NCBI GenBank assembly: GCA_017399685.1
Contig: JAFQBM010000058.1
Span: 1-35,539, forward strand
DNA: 35,539 nucleotides
Direction of reading: 5' to 3'
From: Lachnospiraceae bacterium
GTDB taxonomy: Bacteria; Bacillota; Clostridia; Lachnospirales; Lachnospiraceae
Program-made: the position numbers and the translations under genes
Notes under the pieces: model-generated
What the model saw: only the letters and a program-made list of their open reading frames with translations
Databases searched by the model: none
Told to the model about the DNA's origin: nothing
Shown: positions 31,743 to 35,539 of the stretch, piece after piece
Position numbering within the stretch: the stretch's first letter is position 1
Layout of the letters: each line of letters opens with the position of its first letter

Positions 31743-33052
31743 AACGCAAGATTAACATACAATTTATTATCATTACCATTATAGCAATTCTTGTCACCAT
31801 GGGTCTTATGGTGGGGATTTTTTATAATGTATTCCGGGAGCAGGTATTGGATGGTCTGCGGTTAGAAGCAGAGGTATTAAAGGATGCAGATGTTTTTTCT
31901 AAGGAACCAGTGGATGAACATGATTTTCAGATGGAGGAACTGAGAATTACCTGGATTGACAAGGATGGAACGGTGTTGTTTGATAATGATGCAGATATAG
32001 GAATTATGGATAATCATGCGAAGCGTCCGGAAGTGGAAGCAGCATTAAAAAATGGAAGTGGAGAAGCAATCCGTAATTCGGATACCATGAATATTAATAA
32101 TTATTATTATGCCTTACAGTTAGAAGATGGAACTGTTATCAGAGTAGCCAAGGAAGCGGGAAATTTATGGAGTATGCTGGAGTCGGTCATTCCACTTATC
32201 CTTCTTGTTATGGTGGCTATGGTTTTGGTTTGTGTTGTAATATCTCATTTTGTTACAAAGAAGCTGATTCAGCCTATTAACCTTTTGGCGAGCAATCTGG
32301 ATGATTATAGTCAGGTGTCGGTTTATAAGGAATTGGTACCTTTTGTATCTACCATTCGTTCCCAGCATGAAAATATATTAGAAGCTGCAAAAATGAGACA
32401 AGATTTTACCGCTAATGTTTCCCATGAGTTAAAGACTCCACTTACTGCTATTGCGGGATATGCGGAGTTGATTGAAAATAAAATGGTGGATGAGGAGAAA
32501 ACTATTGAATTTGCGAAGGAAATTCGTCAGAATTCCGGAAGGCTGGTGTCATTAATCAATGATATTATTAACCTTTCTGAATTAGACCGGATGGAGGGGC
32601 ATATTCAGATGGAGAACGTGAATCTTTTTGAGGTTGCCATGGAATGTACGAAAACCCTGTCCATCAATGCTGGGAAAAAGGCAATTTCTTTTTCTTGTAT
32701 TGGTGAAGCATGTGAAATACGGGGAAACCGGGATTTGATTTCAGAATTGATTATGAACCTTTGCGAAAATGCCATCCGGTATAATAAGAAGAACGGAAGT
32801 GTGACCTTAGAGGTAGGAATGGAGGAAAATTGCCCTACTTTAATGGTAAGTGATACTGGTATCGGAATTCCAAAGGAACATCAGGAGAGAATTTTCGAGA
32901 GATTTTACCGGGTGGATAAGAGCCGTTCCAAAGAAACCGGTGGAACTGGACTGGGACTTGCCATTGTAAAGCATATCGTGGCGATTCATGATGCAAGGAT
33001 TACATTGGAAAGTGAAGAAGGTGAAGGAACGACGATTAAGGTGAAGTTTTAA
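31739..33052 (+). CDS. phoR: Phosphate sensor histidine kinase PhoR (second copy)
   Basis: Identical to 3094-4407: two membrane spans, H229 and complete ATP-binding boxes. It overlaps phoB by ATGA. Confidence 0.94.
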   Translation: MKRKINIQFIIITIIAILVTMGLMVGIFYNVFREQVLDGLRLEAEVLKDADVFSKEPVDEHDFQMEELRITWIDKDGTVLFDNDADIGIMDNHAKRPEVEAALKNGSGEAIRNSDTMNINNYYYALQLEDGTVIRVAKEAGNLWSMLESVIPLILLVMVAMVLVCVVISHFVTKKLIQPINLLASNLDDYSQVSVYKELVPFVSTIRSQHENILEAAKMRQDFTANVSHELKTPLTAIAGYAELIENKMVDEEKTIEFAKEIRQNSGRLVSLINDIINLSELDRMEGHIQMENVNLFEVAMECTKTLSINAGKKAISFSCIGEACEIRGNRDLISELIMNLCENAIRYNKKNGSVTLEVGMEENCPTLMVSDTGIGIPKEHQERIFERFYRVDKSRSKETGGTGLGLAIVKHIVAIHDARITLESEEGEGTTIKVKF

Positions 33053-33078
33053 GGGATTGCATTGAAAGAAATAGTTTA

Positions 33079-33107
33079 TGTACATTGTGGGAAATAGTTG
33101 ATATAAT
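33079..33107 (+). promoter_or_regulatory. Candidate promoter of the DUF3990-like gene pair (second copy)
   Basis: TGTACA, 17 bp, TATAAT; identical to 4434-4462. Confidence 0.45.
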
Positions 33108-33219
33108 ATGGATTGTAGTAAAACTTAAAATTATAAATGCAGATTTTATAGGCAACGATTTGTATTTTCAATAATTTAGCATTATAATAAAAGAAAAGAG
33201 GTTAAGAGGAAGTGATGAA

Positions 33220-33870
33220 ATGTTACTATATCATGGTTCTAAAAGCGGTATAAAAGGAGACATAAAACCTCACAGCAGAGATGCATGTGATTTTGGACGT
33301 GGTTTTTATATGGGTGATAAATCAGACCAACCGAAAGGTTTAATAGCTGCATATCCTAATAGCAAGTTCTATGAGATAGATTATAATGAAGAAGGATTAA
33401 CAAAGAAAGAATTTGGTGTTGATTATACCAGTCAATTGGATTGGGCTTTGTTTGTTGCATATAACAGAGAGTCTGTTAAATTATTTGAATATGAAAAATT
33501 ATGTATGAGATATAAGACATACAATGAGTGTTATGATATTATTGTAGGAATTATCGCAGATGATAAAATGACACAGGTAATGAATTTATTTTTTAATGGA
33601 ATTATATGTGATAAGGCATTTATTGAAGCACTACAGTATGTAAAACTCGGAAATCAGTATGTGTTAAAAACAGACAAAGCATGTGAAAAAGAACGTATTA
33701 GTATATTAAGTGAACGTAAACTAACAAATACAGAATTAAAAATGATTCAAGCACAAAATATAAATAGAAAAAATCAGATAAATGGGTTGGTTCATCAGAT
33801 ACAAACAAAATATCGTCGTGCTCAAGATGTGAAATTCTTTGATGAAATATTAGAGGAGTGGAATAAATAA
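33220..33870 (+). CDS. DUF3990-like, ADP-ribosyltransferase-fold protein (second copy)
   Basis: Identical to 4575-5225: YHGS and GRGFY motifs near the front, YDIIVGIIADD in the middle. If it is a toxin, both copies keep their partner gene, as needed for survival. Confidence 0.75.
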   Translation: MLLYHGSKSGIKGDIKPHSRDACDFGRGFYMGDKSDQPKGLIAAYPNSKFYEIDYNEEGLTKKEFGVDYTSQLDWALFVAYNRESVKLFEYEKLCMRYKTYNECYDIIVGIIADDKMTQVMNLFFNGIICDKAFIEALQYVKLGNQYVLKTDKACEKERISILSERKLTNTELKMIQAQNINRKNQINGLVHQIQTKYRRAQDVKFFDEILEEWNK

Positions 33871-34292
33871 TGGATGCAACACTTTTTAATATAGGGATAT
33901 GTGAAATGTCAGCAGATTTATTTGTTCAGTCTGTGAAAAAGGGTTATGATTCAAAAGAATTTATTGAAAAGTTAATGTGTTCAGATACTGCGACTTATTT
34001 GTATGATAAAACATACACTCAAATGTGGATAGGATCGAATTATATTATTCAGACCTTAGAACAAGAAGTTACAATTCAGAGAGGAAAGCAGTATACAGAA
34101 GATTTAATGGCATGGATTGGATACTTATTTGCCTGCTGGAATTTAACTTATGATGAAGATACTCCAAAAGATATGATTAGGCAAGCACCGGTAGATGTGC
34201 TAACATTAACTTACCAAGGTTTACATGTAATGCCATTTGAAGATGTAATTAAAGAATTAAAAAACATCTATAAAGAAAATAAGCAGATGTAA
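33870..34292 (+). CDS. Partner protein of the DUF3990-like gene (second copy)
   Basis: Identical to 5225-5647: 140 residues, one-base overlap with the preceding gene, no recognised catalytic motif. Confidence 0.7.
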   Translation: MDATLFNIGICEMSADLFVQSVKKGYDSKEFIEKLMCSDTATYLYDKTYTQMWIGSNYIIQTLEQEVTIQRGKQYTEDLMAWIGYLFACWNLTYDEDTPKDMIRQAPVDVLTLTYQGLHVMPFEDVIKELKNIYKENKQM

Positions 34293-34382
34293 AGTTAAGC
34301 ATGTATTCTTAATAAAATAGAAATGATGTTGGGGTCAAAAGGTATTTTGACCATGGTATCATAGAAATAAAAATGGAGGCAG

Positions 34383-34412
34383 AAGGAGTCCTTGGATGAG
34401 GACTCCTTTTTC
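34383..34412 (+). terminator. Intrinsic terminator of the gene pair (second copy)
   Basis: Identical to 5738-5767: nine-base-pair perfect stem and a T-run. Confidence 0.85.
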
Positions 34413-34432
34413 TAAGTTGCAAAAACCAATCA

Positions 34433-35308
34433 TTAATCTGTAAAAGTTTTCCTATATTTTGCAGGTGTAAGACCGTATTTCTTTAGAAAAGCTCTTGTAA
34501 AATAGGAGTGATTATGGAAACCACAATTAATAGCAATATCAATGATTTTCTGTTCTGTTTCCATTAATTGTTTTGCAGAAAGTTCCAGCCGGTAATTTAT
34601 CAGATATGCAGTAAAACTCATGCCGGTCAGTTCTTTGAATAATTTCATAAAATGACTCTCTGAAAAACCGCATAATGCAGCGGCTTTTTTTATTGTGATA
34701 TTTTGAGCATAACTGTTTTGTACGTGGTATAAGGCAGTTTTTAGTTTACCGTAGTTTAACTGTAAAAGTACCTCATTTTTATCTGCGTTGATACAAGATT
34801 GATTCAGAACATGTATCATCATAAAAAGGTTAGATTTCACAAGATATTCGCAGGTTGTATAACTGTCCCGTCTATGTTCAATTAAAGAAAGAAGCATTGG
34901 TGTTAAAAGGGTATTTAACTTGGTTCCTTTCTTTTCATAACAGTTCACATTTTTTTCGTGGGTTAAGAAAGGTTTTAAATATTTTTCATAGCAACTGTTT
35001 TCTTCGGATGTTTCTAACATAGAAAAATGAAATACAATATTGAAATATTCTGCATGGTTGGAATCAAGTTGTTCTATGGAATGAATGACATGTGGCATAA
35101 GAATGATAATATCGCCTTCCTGCACATGATACACATTTGACCAGACCGTAATTTTGACACATCCTCTGGTGATATAGATGAGTTCTGCTTCATCATGCCA
35201 GTGAAGAGGATAGGAATGTATGAAATCCGGGATTTTTCCGTGATATACGATATAGGGAAAATCGATAGTTCCATGGATTTTTGTTTCATGCAGTAAAGTA
35301 GGAGTCAT
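34433..35308 (-). CDS. AraC-family transcription regulator with cupin sensor (second copy)
   Basis: Identical to 5788-6663, with its promoter at 35369-35397. What lies beyond the second IS110 end on its right is outside the window; that flank would show whether the two copies differ in context. Confidence 0.9.
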   Translation of the reverse strand: MTPTLLHETKIHGTIDFPYIVYHGKIPDFIHSYPLHWHDEAELIYITRGCVKITVWSNVYHVQEGDIIILMPHVIHSIEQLDSNHAEYFNIVFHFSMLETSEENSCYEKYLKPFLTHEKNVNCYEKKGTKLNTLLTPMLLSLIEHRRDSYTTCEYLVKSNLFMMIHVLNQSCINADKNEVLLQLNYGKLKTALYHVQNSYAQNITIKKAAALCGFSESHFMKLFKELTGMSFTAYLINYRLELSAKQLMETEQKIIDIAINCGFHNHSYFTRAFLKKYGLTPAKYRKTFTD

Positions 35309-35368
35309 GTTTGGTTCCCTTTCTGCGATAATAGGATTGTGTTAAAAAATGAAGGATATAATGATAGA

Positions 35369-35397
35369 ATTATATCATGTGGAATAATATAATGCAA
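35369..35397 (-). promoter_or_regulatory. Promoter of the AraC-type gene (second copy)
   Basis: TTGCAT, 17 bp, TATAAT on the minus strand; identical to 6724-6752. Confidence 0.65.
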
Positions 35398-35529
35398 TTG
35401 GAGGTGACAAACTATAAATAGTCAAGAGTTTTTTTGAAAAAAATTGTGAAGTAAAAAAGGGTAACTTTAATAGACCATCTGAATACATCGTATTTCAGAT
35501 GGGACAGATAAATGTATGCAGAGTAGATA

Positions 35530-35539
35530 TTAGCGAAGC
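35530..35539 (-). CDS. 3' tip of a second IS110 recombinase gene (cut by window end)
   Basis: The last ten bases match the stop codon and final codons of the recombinase at 6885-6894. The element presumably continues outside the window. Confidence 0.6.

Larger units (their letters stand above)
28646..35539. repeat. 28.6-kb-period direct repeat, second copy
   Basis: Second copy of bases 1-6894 at an offset of exactly 28,645. Here the left context is intact: pstS, pstC and the 5' part of pstA lead into it without a break, so the edge at 28646 is simply where the window's first base aligns and not a recombination joint. The only repeat-prone sequence in the unit that is suited to be a joint is the IS110 element at 6885-8245. 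Confidence 0.97.

Noticed and set aside
1-35539. A plasmid or phage genome, suggested by the terminal repeat
   Set aside because: No replication, partition, capsid, portal or integrase gene is present, and most genes are chromosomal housekeeping genes. A circular excision intermediate remains possible.

Overview
The window looks like chromosomal DNA of a low-GC, anaerobic Clostridia-type Firmicute, most likely a relative of Lachnospiraceae. This rests on the strong AGGAGG ribosome sites, a fused ferredoxin-dependent 2-oxoacid oxidoreductase, the LL-diaminopimelate aminotransferase route to lysine, a clostridial-type GSI glutamine synthetase with an ANTAR partner, and TTTACA-type Pho boxes. 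No rRNA, tRNA, CRISPR array, phage gene or replication gene was seen.

The main structural fact is that bases 1-6894 appear identical to bases 28646-35539, a direct repeat with a period of 28,645 bp. The window therefore holds one complete unit plus a second copy of its last quarter. The repeated part carries the end of pstA, pstB, phoU, phoB, phoR, a two-gene ADP-ribosyltransferase-like module, an AraC regulator and the first bases of an IS110-family element. Each 28,645-bp period holds exactly one IS110 element, so either a tandem duplication by recombination between IS110 copies or an overlap from a circular assembly path could explain it.

Layout of the unit: (i) 6885-8245, IS110 recombinase (minus strand) with a structured upstream non-coding region that is a candidate bridge RNA. 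(ii) 8329-12119, a fused alpha-beta 2-oxoacid:ferredoxin oxidoreductase, then a TetR repressor with a consensus promoter carrying two perfect operators, and a flavoprotein probably co-transcribed with it. (iii) 12136-14892, a scarred accessory zone: a 5'-truncated GNAT gene head-to-head with a radical SAM fragment, an HTH-Fic AMPylation-type protein with a palindromic operator, and a dead AraC remnant. (iv) 14893-16263, an NTF2-like/PAS/GGDEF diguanylate cyclase. (v) 16312-24596, carAB divergent from pyrG-glnA-ANTAR, with an intrinsic terminator between each promoter and its first gene. (vi) 24597-26527, dapL flanked by structured intergenic repeats. (vii) 26528-33052, the phosphate regulon pstSCAB-phoU-phoBR behind a run of Pho-box hexamers.

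The genes form coherent groups. GlnA makes glutamine, which CarA and PyrG spend, and the two divergent pyrimidine promoters both look attenuated. PhoR/PhoB with PhoU and PstSCAB form the standard phosphate sensing and uptake circuit, and the Pho boxes before pstS close the loop. The DUF3990-like gene pair, Fic protein and IS110 element are accessory cargo.
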